DNA of 64,000 bases from Halichoerus grypus (taxonomy: Eukaryota; Chordata; Mammalia; Carnivora; Phocidae): assembly GCF_964656455.1 (NCBI RefSeq), contig NC_135712.1:99424294-99488293 (forward strand). The letters are read 5' to 3'. Positions 1 to 11,793 of the stretch are shown here, one piece after another. Each line of letters starts with the position of its first letter. Within the stretch, counting starts at the first letter, position 1. The notes under the pieces are model-generated. The model was given only the letters and a program-made list of their open reading frames with translations. It had not been told where the DNA came from and made no database searches. The translations under genes and the position numbers were made by a program.

Positions 1-1246
1 TGAGTGCTTCGGATATCTACCGATCTCGTTAACAATGTATCATGTCATGGAAAGAACAAGTCATTGGACTCAGAGACCCTATATTTGAGTTTCAGCTTCA
101 AAATCTGCTAGAGGTGTGGCCTTTGGATATTCATTATCTGAGCCTATCACTTTAGCAAAGAAATAAAGACAATAAATTCCCAATTATTCAGGAAGATCAA
201 AATCAAAATGAGATTTTTCTTTTAGAATTGCAAATCTCTATTCAATTATTGATAATATAAAATTAAACCATATGCACATTTTTTGTACATTCATTTTTGT
301 TTAAAACAGAACCACTCAAGTAGAAAATTTTCCCTATCTTCATTTTTCCATGAAAATTGTATAGATTAGTACATCTCAATGATATTTAGAATGTGTTCAT
401 GTCTTTATTAACTCTGCCTCTATCAAGCAGGCGGTAACGTAACATTTGTGTTTAATGCAGTTTAATGAAAACAAATTTGAGAAAGACTATCTCCACATTT
501 TTAGGTATGGTCATATGCAGCCATAAGAATGAGGTACTTTTATCTTTAACTTATTCACATCAATGAAAATAAATATCCTTGATAAAACTAAATTTGTATG
601 GTCTTTAAAAATTCTAAAATTATATGACTGAAATGCTTTTTTTGTTTGTTTTTTTTTATCAGGAGTATAGTTTAAAAATGTAGGATAATATAGAATAATT
701 GCCTCTAAATATTTTAATCAAATATTATGAAGAAAGTTTCTCCAGCAAATGAAGTACCTTAAAATATGCTTTTAAAAAAGAAAAAATAAGCAATTCCAAT
801 TCTTACTTTAGGATTGAATTAGAATTTCTGGAAAATAATCAAATCCAATATGTGTATACTAGTTTATTACAGTCAAGATCAAGCTAAAATAACTATTAAA
901 GATTTTGATAGGATGTTCATGTTGATGAATATTTTCCTCTCTTCTCCTAGGACAGAAGGTATAAATTAATTATAATTTGGCAGGTTGTTTAATTTTAGGG
1001 TCTTTGGATGGAAAACAAACCATGAGAGAAGTCAAATACAATATTTATTAGTAGAAGAAGTAAAGGGTGGTTTTGAAAAGTCTCAGAAGCACTAAACATT
1101 CCCAAAATATCTAGTCCCTGTCTTCTAGAAATTTTTCAAAAGTTCAATTTGAAAAAAATAAGTAATTATTTCAAGTTCCACATATGAATGACGTTTTTTA
1201 TTTCTGTAAAGCACATTTAAAGCTATAACCAAAAATTCAAAAATTC
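1..1246. other. AT-rich sequence, nothing recognised
   Basis: I see no repeat family, RNA gene or plausible coding exon here. The stretch is AT-rich with short homopolymers, such as the T-run near 647-657. It ends at the left target-site duplication of the L1 that follows. Confidence 0.6.
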
Positions 1247-1667
1247 AAATAATTTTTTTTGTTTCAAGTGTTTATTTAAATTCTATTTAGTTAACATATG
1301 GGTAGTATTAGTTTCAGGAGTGGAATTTAGTGAGTCATCACTTACATATAACATCCAGTGTTCATCACAAGTGCCCTCCTTAATAGCCACCAACCATCTA
1401 GCCCATCCCCCACCCACCTCCCCTCCAGCAACCCTCAGTTTGTTCTCTATAGTTAAGAGTCTCTTATGGTTTGCCTCCCTCTCTTTCCACCCACCACTAC
1501 CCCTAAGTTCCTCTATTTAGTTTCTTAAATTCCACATATGAGTGAAATTATATTGTATTTGTCTTCCTTTGACTGACTTATTTGGCTTAGCATAATACAC
1601 TGTACCTCTATCAATATCATTGCAAATGGCAAGAGTTCATTCTTTTTGATGGCTGAGTAATATTCCA

Positions 1668-1714
<47 letters not shown>

Positions 1715-2165
1715 ACTTCTTCTTTATCCATTCATCAGTTGATGGACATCTGGGTTCTTTCCATAATTTAGCTAAGATACTTAAGAATAAACCTAACCAA
1801 AGAGGTAAAAGATCTGTACTCTGAAAACCACAAAACACTTATAAAAGAAATTGGAAATGACATCAAGAAATGAAACACATTCCATGCTCTTGGATTGGAA
1901 TAACAAACATTGTTAAAATGTCTATGCTACCCAAAGCAATCTACACATTTAATGCAATTCTTATCAAAATAAAACCAGCATTTTTCACAAAGTTAGAACA
2001 AACAATCCTAAAATTTGTATGGCATCACAAAAGACCCCAAATAGCCAAAACAACCTTGAAAAAGAAAAGCAAAGCTGAAAGCCTCACAATTCAGGACTTC
2101 AAGCTATATTACAAAGCTATAGTCATTAAGATGGTATGGTCCTGGTACAAAAATAAATAATTTTT
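1247..2165 (-). mobile_element. L1 insertion, 5'-inverted (twin-primed), with target-site duplication
   Basis: From about 1258 to 1783 the sequence is antisense L1. It starts at a T-rich tail and runs through the 3' UTR into the ORF2 C-terminus, where the minus-strand translation reads EYYSAIKKNE. From about 1784 to 2154 the orientation flips, and plus-strand ORF2 sequence appears (translation includes [15 protein letters not shown]). Matching 'AAATAATTTTT' copies at 1247-1257 and 2155-2165 look like the target-site duplication. Several hundred bases of ORF2 are missing between the two parts. This is the arrangement expected from twin priming during L1 insertion. The AT-rich nature of the duplication leaves some doubt about the exact ends. 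Confidence 0.82.
1671..1713. repeat. (CA)21 microsatellite inside L1 ORF2
   Basis: An uninterrupted CA tract sits inside the antisense L1 ORF2 segment. On the L1 strand it reads TG repeats, translated as alternating Val-Cys immediately before the conserved EYYSAI block. The same site in the L1 at 58 kb carries a CA/TA tract. Confidence 0.97.
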
Positions 2166-2196
2166 AAAGTAATGAAAAATCACAATGAAAGAAATT

Positions 2197-2239
2197 ATAT
2201 ATATTTATTTATTTATTTATATTTATATTTATATATTTA
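2197..2239. repeat. TATT/TATA-rich low-complexity tract
   Basis: Runs of TTTA and TATATTTA units follow the L1 insertion. Confidence 0.85.
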
Positions 2240-2259
2240 GATCCCAATCTAAGATCGTG

Positions 2260-2690
2260 ACCAGGATCCCATACTGCAATTAGTTGTTATTTCTCTTTAA
2301 TCTCTTCCAGACTGCAACAATTCCAGATTCTTTTCCTTGCCTTTCACAACTCTGACCCTTTTTCACAAGTCCTGATAGTTATTTTGTAAAATGTCTCTCA
2401 ATTTATATTTGTCTGATATTTACTCGTGATTGGAATAAATTTAGGCATGTTTGGCAATAACAGCACAATAGTGATGTTTGTCTTTCTTAGTGTATCATAT
2501 CAAGAGGTCCATGATGTTGATATGTCATTATTGATAATGTTAAGTTTGAACATTTGGCTAAGGTGATGTCATCTGAGTTTCCCCCTGTAAGGTTACTATT
2601 TTTTCTTTTGTAGTTAGTATCTTGGTGAAGAAACTTGGAGATTAGTCAAATCCTGTTTCTCTTCAAACATTCAGTTATGTATTCTTCTTG
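2260..2690 (-). mobile_element. Ancient L1 3' UTR relic, antisense
   Basis: The order of short blocks matches the antisense 3' UTR of old mammalian L1 (L1M/L1ME group) as I remember it. Blocks include 'TTAGTTGTTATTTCTCTTTA', 'AAAATGTCTCTCAATTTATA' and 'GTGTATCATATCAAGAGGTC'. A second copy with related blocks lies at 34.4-34.8 kb. It is strongly diverged and the subfamily is uncertain. Confidence 0.6.
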
Positions 2691-3007
2691 ATTTCAGGAG
2701 TAATACACATTTGTTAATTGAAATGATATGTATTTTTCTGTAATTTTAATGAAGTTTTGCATGAAGATGTGCAGACATACGTGCTCAAGTTTCTTATCTG
2801 AACTGGTATGAGGCATCTTAATTTTTTTTAATATTTTGACTCTGATGGTAATGAAGGAAATGTAAAGTAGTCATCAGTTTATGAATTAAGAAACCTCCAC
2901 AGAATATTGTTTTTATTTTTCCCCCACTAAAAAGAGGATTTCTAAGAAATCATGCTACATTGATCTTTTGGATAATGAAAATAATTTGGTTTAAAATAAA
3001 CAAAAAT
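2691..3007. other. Unassigned AT-rich sequence
   Basis: Nothing recognised between the old L1 relic and the next SINE. Confidence 0.5.
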
Positions 3008-3020
3008 AAGAGAATGTCAT

Positions 3021-3224
3021 GGGGCGCCTGGGTGGCTCAGTCGTTAAGCGTCTGCCTTCGGCTCAGGTCATGATCTCAGGGTCCTGGGATCGAGCCCCAC
3101 ATCGGGCTCCCTGCTCGGCGGGAAGCCTGCTTCTCCCTCTCCCACTCCCCCTGCTTGTGTTCCCTCTCTCGCTGTGCCTCTCTCTGTCAAATAAATAAAT
3201 AAAATCTTTAAAAAAAAAAAAAAA
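3021..3224 (+). mobile_element. SINEC (tRNA-Lys SINE), full length, young
   Basis: A full-length carnivore SINE with tRNA-like head, B-box-like 'GGGATCGAGCCCC', CT-rich body, 'AAATAAATAAATAAAATCTT' and a 3' A-tail. A perfect 13-bp duplication 'AAGAGAATGTCAT' flanks it at 3008-3020 and 3225-3237. The intact duplication and near-consensus body suggest a recent insertion. Confidence 0.98.
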
Positions 3225-3237
3225 AAGAGAATGTCAT

Positions 3238-4168
3238 AGTACATGCTGGCCAGAAAAAAAAAAAACTTTTACTTCTACTTGTATTCAAGTTTGTCTCACT
3301 ACATAGTATGTTCAATACAGTTGAACAGATAGTAATTAGAATTTCTCAATGAGTCTTAAAGAAAAATAAATTACTGAAGGCATACCCCTATTTCAGATAT
3401 AAAAGTATGGGAGAACAGACAAGGAAAAAATGGTCCAGTTTCTGATGGGCTATTTTATTTTCCATATTTTCTAGATATCCTGTAGTGAGCCAAAACTACT
3501 TTTAAAGTGAGAAAGAATATTTTAAAAATTGTGTTCGTGTTGACCAGCAAGAGTAAACATCCTCTCATCATGAAACAGTATACACAGCTTGATATGAAAT
3601 ACATCGTATGCATAGCTGTGACATTTCTCAAATGTGAGCTTCCTGAAATATACAAGCATATTTAACAAGCATATTTATTTATCTAAGTTTCATTTTAGAA
3701 CCTGAAGTCTATTTAGCAATTATTTAAAAGCGAATAATCCATTTAAATTCTATTTTATACACTGAAGTCTCTACCACTGAATTTCACTTGTTATTCAGTT
3801 TCCTATGTTTCCTAATATTTTAATGTCTCCACCAAATAAATTGGCATGTGAATGTATCTTGTGCCCGATTTCTGGCTAGCTCTAGATAGCTGTCTTGCCC
3901 ATTTTAGATCTCAGGTTTTTTGATGTGCAAAACAATGTATTTCTGAGTCTTAATATCCACGAAATAATTTAGTCTTGTCTTAATTTCAGTAGATGCTTTA
4001 CATATTAGTTGATTGAATGTCTTAATAAAATGATAGAAGTAGGAAAAATATAAAATATACTTTGGTTTTCCTATTTCACACTCGCTCACTAATATGAATA
4101 TTTTATGTACAAATCTTATGAACATTGACATTGCAAGTAGTTTTTTTCTGGACCATTTAGACTTTAGA
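3238..4168. other. AT-rich sequence, nothing recognised
   Basis: No family or exon-like structure seen, apart from a short A-run near 3255. Confidence 0.55.
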
Positions 4169-4180
4169 AATAACCTTGAT

Positions 4181-4375
4181 TTTTTTTTAAGATTTTATTT
4201 ATTTGAGAGAGAGAGGGAGATAGAGAGAGCATGAGCAGGGGGAAAGGCAGAGAAAGAAGGAGAAGCAGACTCCTCGCTGAGCAGGGAGCCAGGTGCAGGG
4301 CTTGATCCCAGGACCCAGGGATCATGACCTGAGCCAAAGGCAGACACTCAACCGACTGAGCCACCCAAGTGCCCC
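4181..4375 (-). mobile_element. SINEC, antisense
   Basis: Reads from the T-tail and 'AAGATTTTATTTATTTGAGA' into 'CGACTGAGCCACCCAAGTGC'. The flanks 'AATAACCTTGAT' (4169-4180) and 'AATAACCTTAAT' (4376-4387) are a 12-bp duplication with one mismatch. Confidence 0.97.
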
Positions 4376-4387
4376 AATAACCTTAAT

Positions 4388-6166
4388 CTTTTAAGAGTAA
4401 GTTTCTGAAGCAAAGTTAAACAAATATGATATTTTTGATATATATTAGGCATAATCATGAAATTTTCAGGTAGACCAAAGATAGTTTACCATAGGCAATT
4501 TCATGTAATTCAGTGTAATACTTATTTGGTTAAAATCACATTAATTTCAAAGACTATGATTTATGTTTGAATAATATTAACAGATAAAATGGCAGAAATA
4601 TTTGGACTTCCTCAAATGCTGTTTTAGCCAAAAATATGGAAACACATTAGGATCTCTCTATACACCCACCTATATTAATCTTATCCCACATTCTTTGTTT
4701 TAAGTGTGAGATGACAAAACAAAGATATTTATGCATGGTTGAAAGTAGTATTATGTATAATTCTTCAAATTAACAACCCATCCACAGCTAAATCTGAGTG
4801 GATTAGAGAAAGAATTAATATAAATGCAATGTATAAAGTAACTAAAAAATCTAACATACTGTGTAAACATGGGTATTTGAATGTGGGGGTTAAAAACACT
4901 GGTTCAAAAAGACAAAAGAAAGTACACATTGTTGTACATTTATGGATGGGGAAAGCAACAGTGGTGAAGTTTTTTCTGTTTGTTTCCCTCTTGCCATAAC
5001 TCCAAAACCAAATTATTCTAAGTAGTTTTTGAGGTCACATAAGATATATAAACTCTAAACGAAAGGTTTTCTTATAAGATACACTTTGTGCAATAAATTT
5101 ACTGAATTTCCAGACACATAAATTAATGAGGCTTATTTTCCTTGTGAAATATACAAATTTGGTGCTACATTCTCTAGATTTATACCTAATCTAAGTGCAT
5201 ATAACTATAGAAAGTCTTAATATATAACACATGTTCTATGATACTATAATTTAAAAAGACTATCTGCATAAAATCAAACAACCAAACACTTAGGAAAGGC
5301 TCAATCTTTCTCAGAATTAATTGAAAACACTGTTACTTTGGGATGTCTTCCTTCTTTCCAGGTTCATTGCTGCTTAATGTTAGACCAAGAGTCTCTCATC
5401 ATCAATACTAAAAGCCTTAGAGGATACATTTTAAAATAACTACTTACTGTTGAACCTTAAGTGACTTTTTCAGTTCTGCCACACACAACATTTTTTAATA
5501 AAATCTCACTGGTCTCATTCCCTTTGATTATTATTTTGAATTAGAAATGCAGTCTCAGAGGAGTACAGAAATCTAAACTAGATGGCACATTGAATTTTGA
5601 ACCTACTTAAGACATTAAAAGCTTGCAGGTTACCAAAGTTTTGTTTTTGTTTTTTTTTTTTTAAATCTTTAAAAATTTAAGATGCTATTTCTATTACACC
5701 AAAAAGGAAATCTATAGAAATTATTTTTCTTTGCTCTTTGCCCTATATAGATGTTCCATTTTATCTTCAGCTTGCAGGCCACAGTCTGCCAAATCCTGTC
5801 CCAGAGGACAGACATCGAGGATTTTATTTTTATTTAGCTGTGGTGATTGAAAGATATTGTAGCCATTTTACTGCAAAAGTGATATTGGTGAATTTTTAAA
5901 AATTTGCTATCCAAATGAATTAATTTTTTCTTGGTTTTATTCTTAGGCCACATACTAAATTCCAATTCCAATTCCAAAACCTTCACCTCCATCCCCTCAT
6001 AAAAGAGACAACCTGATTAATAAATATTTGAAACTATGGATTTATTCTTTACATTCTGCTGAAGTCTCAGGTACGATAAGATTTAATAATGTGATCTGTG
6101 TGTCACAGTATCATAAATTTAGTTTCTTGAAAACCAGGTGTGATATATATATATTTTTTTTTTCTC
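4388..6166. other. AT-rich sequence, nothing recognised
   Basis: Nearly 1.8 kb without a repeat I can name. A T-rich tract lies near 5640-5662. Open frames here are short and have no recognisable motifs. Confidence 0.5.
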
Positions 6167-6182
6167 AGAATGTTTCCTTTAA

Positions 6183-6382
6183 GGGTGCCTGGGTGGCTCA
6201 GTTGGTTAAGCAACTGCCTTCGGCTCAGGTCATGATCCTGGAGTCCCGGGATCGAGTCCCGCATCGGGCTCCCTGCTCGGCAGGGAGTCTGCTTCTCCCT
6301 CTGACCCTCCTCCCTCTCATGCTCTCTGTCTCTCATTCTCTCTCTCTCAAATAAATAAATAAAATCTTTAAAAATAAAAAAA
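6183..6382 (+). mobile_element. SINEC, full length, young
   Basis: Full-length copy with a perfect 16-bp duplication 'AGAATGTTTCCTTTAA' at 6167-6182 and 6383-6398. The body uses the 'GGTTAAGCAACTGCCTTCGG' head variant also seen in the copy at 19.5 kb. ORFs crossing it on both strands are translations of SINE sequence. Confidence 0.98.
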
Positions 6383-6710
6383 AGAATGTTTCCTTTAATA
6401 AGTTTGTTTTCATAAATCCACATAACCAAGCATCCCTAAAATATTAATCAGTGACTAGCTTCCATTTCCTTTATGAATAGCCCTATCTCCTCTGTGACCA
6501 CAATGAAATGACTTTAAAAATAGTGTTTGGAAGAAGGTGTGAAGACTATGAATCCTAAGATTTTTATAATGATTTCCAATCTGTGTGGAGAAAGAAAAAT
6601 AATCAATTTTTCTATCAATCATAATGGAACAAAAAACTTTATCTAATAAAATTTAGTATTTAGTAATTATGCAACATTGAGGAAGCTACTTTTTTTTTTC
6701 CTGTTAAGTA

Positions 6711-6800
6711 AGGTTACTGTGAGGATTAAAAAATATAGTATTCATAGTTATCAAGATTCTTGACACATGTTAAAACACTTAATAAGCTATAGCTAATTTT
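6711..6800 (+). mobile_element. MIR fragment (3' half)
   Basis: 'GTTACTGTGAGGATTAAA', then 'CTTGACACATGTTAA' and 'ATAAGCTATAGCTAATTTTA', follow the 3' half of the MIR consensus in order. Heavily diverged. Confidence 0.6.
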
Positions 6801-7194
6801 AGGCAAGTATAAAGAATGTACCGTAATGCCAGATCATGTTTATAAATGAGAAAGCTGAATATATAGGAAGCAACAGGTAAAATGATGTCTATGTAAGTAA
6901 TAGATTCTAATTTGTCCTTTGTTTAATGGATGGGACTTGTATAGATGGAGATTAAAATAGCATTCAAGGTTGGAGTTCAATACAAAATTCACACTAGTCA
7001 CAGTGGCCTACATAGCTTGGTAATGGCAAAAAAAAACAAAAAAAAAAACTATGAAATATCTAAACATCTAACAGTATTAGACAGGGGAAACATATTTAAT
7101 AAGCAATAGGGTAAAATTAAGGAAGGGCTTAGAAGTCAAACATCAAATTTCATGCTTTATGGCATTATACTAAGTGAATGCAATTTTTAGACCT

Positions 7195-7265
7195 GAAGGA
7201 TTCTAGCTGTCAGTGGAAAGCAGAATGGAAGAATGGATGAGGGTGGAAGTAGGGAGACTATCTTG
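7195..7265 (-). mobile_element. Possible L2 fragment, antisense
   Basis: 'GGAAAGCAGAATGGAAGAAT' and 'GGTGGAAGTAGGGAGACTAT' resemble the antisense L2 3' region. The flanking sequence from 6801 to 7440 holds only an A-rich tract near 7026-7050. Confidence 0.35.
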
Positions 7266-7442
7266 GAACCAGTATGGAAGCAAACTGTGTGTTAACTGTC
7301 AGGACTCTGACCTGGGTCCGTGAAGTACAAATAGAAAAGGAAAGTGAATCTAAGAGTCATGTTGGAATAAAACAAGATATAATATGGTAGCAAATTCTTA
7401 CAGTTTAAATATAAGGGACTGAAACAACATAAACAGTGAAAA

Positions 7443-7725
7443 GAGATGGTTCAAATTTCATCTCTGGCATGTACCTGCTCTGTGCCTTGATAGGGCAAGG
7501 TAAATAACTGAAGTGCAGTTTCCTCCTCTACAAAATGTACCTGACATATTATTAGCATGATAACACCTACTGACACAATAATTATTAAGTTTGTTATTAG
7601 ATCCAGTTTTTTTTTTCTTTTCATTTTTTTCCTTTGATTCCCATTACAGGATAATAAATATACTGCTTAGCACAGCACTTGACTAGTGTGTAGATTTAAT
7701 AAGTGGTATTAGCATTATGAACATT
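7443..7725 (+). mobile_element. MIR, near full length
   Basis: Begins with 'GGTTCAAATTTCATCTCTGG' and contains 'GCAGTTTCCTCCTCTACAAA', the MIR core. It continues through 'GCTTAGCACAGCACTTGACT' to 'TAAGTGGTATTAGCATTAT', matching the MIR 3' end. A T-rich insertion lies near 7608-7630. Confidence 0.78.
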
Positions 7726-9000
7726 AAAGAAAAGATATAATGAAAGATGTCTTTAAGACCCACTACCTACATGAATTGGAAGACTGTATTATAATTCATA
7801 AGAATGTAGGGGGCATCCAGTTTGGGGCTGGGGTAGGTAGAGGGGATTGATAGTACAAGACAGAATGAACTTGGTTTGAGGTGGTGTTCTCCATCAAATA
7901 GAGTTAAAGCAAAACTATTAGGAGCACACAGTTCCTACTAAAGAAACAGTTTTGTTTTTCTTTTAGTTATTGAAATTCAAATACGATTATTCCATTTTAT
8001 TTTACCTTGTTTTATTTTTCCCCAGTGGTAATAATAGTCTAATACAATACAACCAATTTAAATCCAAGCCAACTGATAAAACAGATCGTGTTATACCACA
8101 CGGAATTTTGACCAAACTCCCTAATTCTGCTTGCCTACAGAGATTATATTCATAAATGTTTCTTCAGCCATTATCCAAATTACAAATGAGAAGTAAACTT
8201 TTATATAAACACAGTTTGAAAGCAGGTGGTGTTTTGATTATTTGCATCTGAACATTCTAATGAAGCCATGAGATATGAATAGATGGTAATTTATTGAAAG
8301 AAATGAGAAGGGAGTTTTTAGCTGAAACCTCAGGGTAAGAAGAATACTTCACGAAATCACCAAGTATGAAATTTAAATTCTCCTGCTGAGTTAAATATGC
8401 CTTGACAATGTCAATGAACTTGGAGAAAAATGACAAATTACTATTATATGCTCAAGTTTCCAAAAGTCATGCTGTTAGCATTGTAAATATTGCAGGATAC
8501 TACCGAAAGGAATGCTTTATATTTAAACTCATTTTTTGTGCAAAATACTTTGCCTTTTACATTGCAATAACCTATAGCAATGTAAAAGGCTGAGTTCAGA
8601 TAATATGTAACGAAGATTTAGAAAACGTTTCCTTTCTTAAAGAAATGACAGTATATAATAGAGTTCTGACTTTAAATTTATTATGTTTTATCTTAGTTAT
8701 TACCTATAAAACCCATAAATTCCCTTATCCTCCATATGCCTACACCTGAGTATGTTAACTTTTTGATAATGTTCTCACTCTCATTGCTGGAACATGCAGT
8801 TAGAGTCCAATAAAAGTGGAAATAATCCAATTATATCAGAAACTTTTTTTTTCCATTGAAAATAAAACTACCTAAGGCCCAGGAAAAAAAATAATTGGCA
8901 AGTAACACGTAAAATAAAACAACAAAAATTTAAAATATTCTCTTATTTAATTATCACACTGAGAAAATGTGCTTGTTTATAATTCTGAAAACTATGAAAA
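7726..9000. other. Unassigned AT-rich sequence
   Basis: No repeat family recognised. It contains the perfect inverted repeat at 8552-8590, listed separately. Confidence 0.5.
8552..8590. repeat. Perfect 14-bp inverted repeat (hairpin)
   Basis: 'GCCTTTTACATTGC' (8552-8565) and its exact reverse complement 'GCAATGTAAAAGGC' (8577-8590) are separated by 11 bases. It does not match the MADE1 palindrome, and I cannot assign it to a DNA transposon. Confidence 0.9.
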
Positions 9001-9010
9001 TCATTTACAC

Positions 9011-9209
9011 TTTTTTTTTTAAATATTTTATTTATTTATTTGACAGAGAGATAGCGAGAGCAGGAACACAAGCAGGGGGAGTGGAGTGGGAGAGGGAGAA
9101 GCAGGCTTCCTGCCGAGCAGGGAGCCCAATGTGGGACTCGATCCCAGGACCCTGGGATCATGACCTGAGCCAAAGGCAGACGCTTAACGACTGAGCCACC
9201 CAGGCACCC
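9011..9209 (-). mobile_element. SINEC, antisense
   Basis: Antisense SINE from T-tail to 'GAGCCACCCAGGCACCC'. Flanked by 'TCATTTACAC' at 9001-9010 and 9210-9219, a perfect duplication of at least 10 bp. Confidence 0.97.
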
Positions 9210-9499
9210 TCATTTACACTTTTAAACAAAAATATTTTTACCATGATGTTAAAAATATTTGTAATATGTGAATTGATAATTATTATCTATTAACCTTAAC
9301 AACACTTTACTGAGTTTACGGGTAGTGGTAGCTGTATTTTAATAAGAACAAAAATTTGACGTTATAATTTTTAATGCTGTCATCATTTAATCCTGTCTCC
9401 TTATATAGAAAATTTGGTATCATAATTTATTGTTCCCTCTCTCTAATTCTCATACCATATCAGTCACCAGTTACTATTAATAAAACCCAGTAATATCTG

Positions 9500-10165
9500 T
9501 TAAAATGGGCTATTCTCCATCCCTGACACTTCTGCCTTAATGTAGACCATTATCTTCTCTCTTTTGAACTATTTTAAGGGTCTTCTATCTTGTTTCATTG
9601 TCACAAGACTTTCTACCTTAATGCATCCTGAATATGCCTTTCAGAATTATTTTCTTAAAAAGAAAGCAGAAATTTTACTCTACTATCTGTATGTAAACCT
9701 CTTTTTTTAAAACAGAGTATAGTGTATAAAACCCATTTTGTTAATTTGGCCCTTACAATTTGGGCCAAACTACTCTCCCAACATCTTCTAGTACACTAGT
9801 TCCCACATAAATATGTGCTTACCACATTGAATGTGACATTGTCCCAGACTGTTTCATGAGTCATTGTCTTTATATATTATTCCTTCTGCCAGAAATGAGT
9901 CATAATTAATAATTAATAACCCAATTAGCACAATTCTACATCCTCCCAGACTTAGTTTATATGTTACCACCATAATGAAACCATAATGAAACCTTCCCTA
10001 ATACTCCCAGAAAAATTTGGTGTCCAAGTCTTTGATATGTTCTTAAAAATGAATTGTCAACTCTATAATAATACTTACCATATTTATAGTCATTAATTTG
10101 TTAAGACCTCTGTGTTATCAAATAAACTATAAGGCCTCTAGGGATTTGATACACAAGGAGAGGTT
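9500..10165 (+). mobile_element. L2 (LINE2) 3' region
   Basis: A long diverged match in L2 order: 'TTCTGCCTTAATGTAGACCA', 'ACCCATTTTGTTAATTTGGC', 'TCCTTCTGCCAGAAATGAG', 'ACCTTCCCTAATACTCCCAG', then 'AACTATAAGGCCTCTAGGGA' near the 3' end. L2 died out before the placental radiation, consistent with the heavy decay. Exact ends are uncertain. Confidence 0.78.
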
Positions 10166-11217
10166 GGTGGACCCCCTTGGAACTTTATACCAAATACAGA
10201 ACTCTCCTGCTCCACTCCACTCCAGAACTCCCAAGTTTAAATTTGCATTTTTAAAGAGATCCTCATGTGATTAGTTTTAAAACACTGCTACAGAATATGT
10301 ATACAGATATACATACATCCATCCTTTGGGCCAAGTAGAGTTCAATCCTCAATTAAAATTTACTGACTGAAGAAAATTTTGTTTGAACTTAGTACTATGA
10401 ATTTTATTGACTAAGTATGTAATTTAAACTCTTGAAATTTTAGTACATATTTGATAATAGTAAACTTATTATATAAAATGCAATTCTTTATTTCCTACTT
10501 TAAACTTTAATGTTGGTAATAATAAGAGGAATCATTAACATTCCATTTAAGATGTTAAAATCAGGATTTAGTTTGTCAATTGATTCTCTTCTTTACACCC
10601 ACTGATGGTAAATTTAGGACTCTTACTAAATTAACTATTAAATGCATATGGATTATATAATGCTACTCTACCTATTTCACATGCCTGGGGATATGATATT
10701 CTAGAGGAAATTCACATATGTGCAACTAAAGTATCTGACTTTTTTTTTTAACTTGCACTGATTATGCTATTCGCAGATAAATTACTTATTCGGGATGTAT
10801 AAAACAATGAGGCGTAGATGTAATCTGAATTCCTACTACTCAAGGGACAAATAAATCTCTGAAAACTCATCCAGGGCTGACTGAAGGTCATCAAAGCAGG
10901 CCTGTTTCTTTAAACTGAGTTGCTGGATTCAGACTACTGAATTTTAGGCTATGACCCTCCTCTTTGCCTAAACTTATTGAACAGAAATTCAGAAGAACTC
11001 AAGAAGCTCTCCTGTGTTCCTCTGAGAATGCAACAGCAGGGTCTATTTTCAGGAGGATATACAGAATAGAGATTTGGAATCAATGAGAGTTCATTTCATT
11101 TGAGAGAATAATATTCCTCAATAGGTGATCATAGTAGGACTCATTTTATTCACCCCCTTATAAGACTGAAGAAACACATGTCCATGTGGGGCGCAGGCTA
11201 AAAATAAAAATATAATT
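10166..11217. other. Unassigned sequence
   Basis: No family recognised; AT-rich, with a T-run near 10740. Confidence 0.5.
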
Positions 11218-11233
11218 AAGAAAACCACTCCAT

Positions 11234-11449
11234 GGGGTGCCTGGGTGGCTCAGTCGTTAAGCGTCTGCCTTCGGCTCAGGTCATGATCCCAGGGTTCTGA
11301 GATCGAGCCCCGCATCGGGCTCCCTGCTCTGCGGGGAGCCTGCTTCTCCCTCTCCCACTCCCCCTGCCTGTGTTCCCTCTCTCGCTGTGTCTCTTTCTGT
11401 CGAATAAATAAAATCTTTAAAATATTAAAAATAAAATCTAAAAAAAAAG
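11234..11449 (+). mobile_element. SINEC with long degenerate A-rich tail
   Basis: A near-consensus SINE with an A-rich tail interrupted by T, C and G ('AATATTAAAAATAAAATCTA'). The duplication 'AAGAAAACCACT' lies at 11218-11229 and 11450-11461. Confidence 0.97.
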
Positions 11450-11793
11450 AAGAAAACCACTTCTTATATCCTCAAATTATATCATAATGATTAAATACAC
11501 ATATTACCATGGGAAGAATACTATTTTCATTCCAAAATTACATTTTTGGGAGTTGGGTCCACATGAGAAAGTAGTACCCTATGAGGTTATATGAGTGTAC
11601 AAAACAATTTCTACTACTTTCCTGTTTAGCAAAACTTTTTCTTTTTTTTACCAGAAAAAAAGTAACCTTCTTTAACCAGACAAAAATATTCCATTTAAAA
11701 ATATCAAGAATAAAAACTTCAATATGTTGATTCTTTAACTATTTAACAGTAGGTGCCATTGCTAAATCCTGTTCTCTATTGATTAGCCTGCTT

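Noticed and set aside
1525..1731. ORF with a Val-Cys repeat
   Set aside because: It is a CA microsatellite within an L1 ORF2 remnant, not a cysteine-rich protein.
3021..3224. tRNA-like head of SINEs as tRNA genes
   Set aside because: The cloverleaf is degenerate, and the heads are followed by CT-rich bodies and A-tails with target duplications. They are SINEs.
6028..6429. Two overlapping 108-codon ORFs on opposite strands
   Set aside because: Both cross the SINE at 6183-6382, and the recognisable residues are those produced by this SINE in many copies.
8552..8590. MADE1 mariner MITE
   Set aside because: The arms do not match the MADE1 palindrome, and no TA duplication frames the hairpin.
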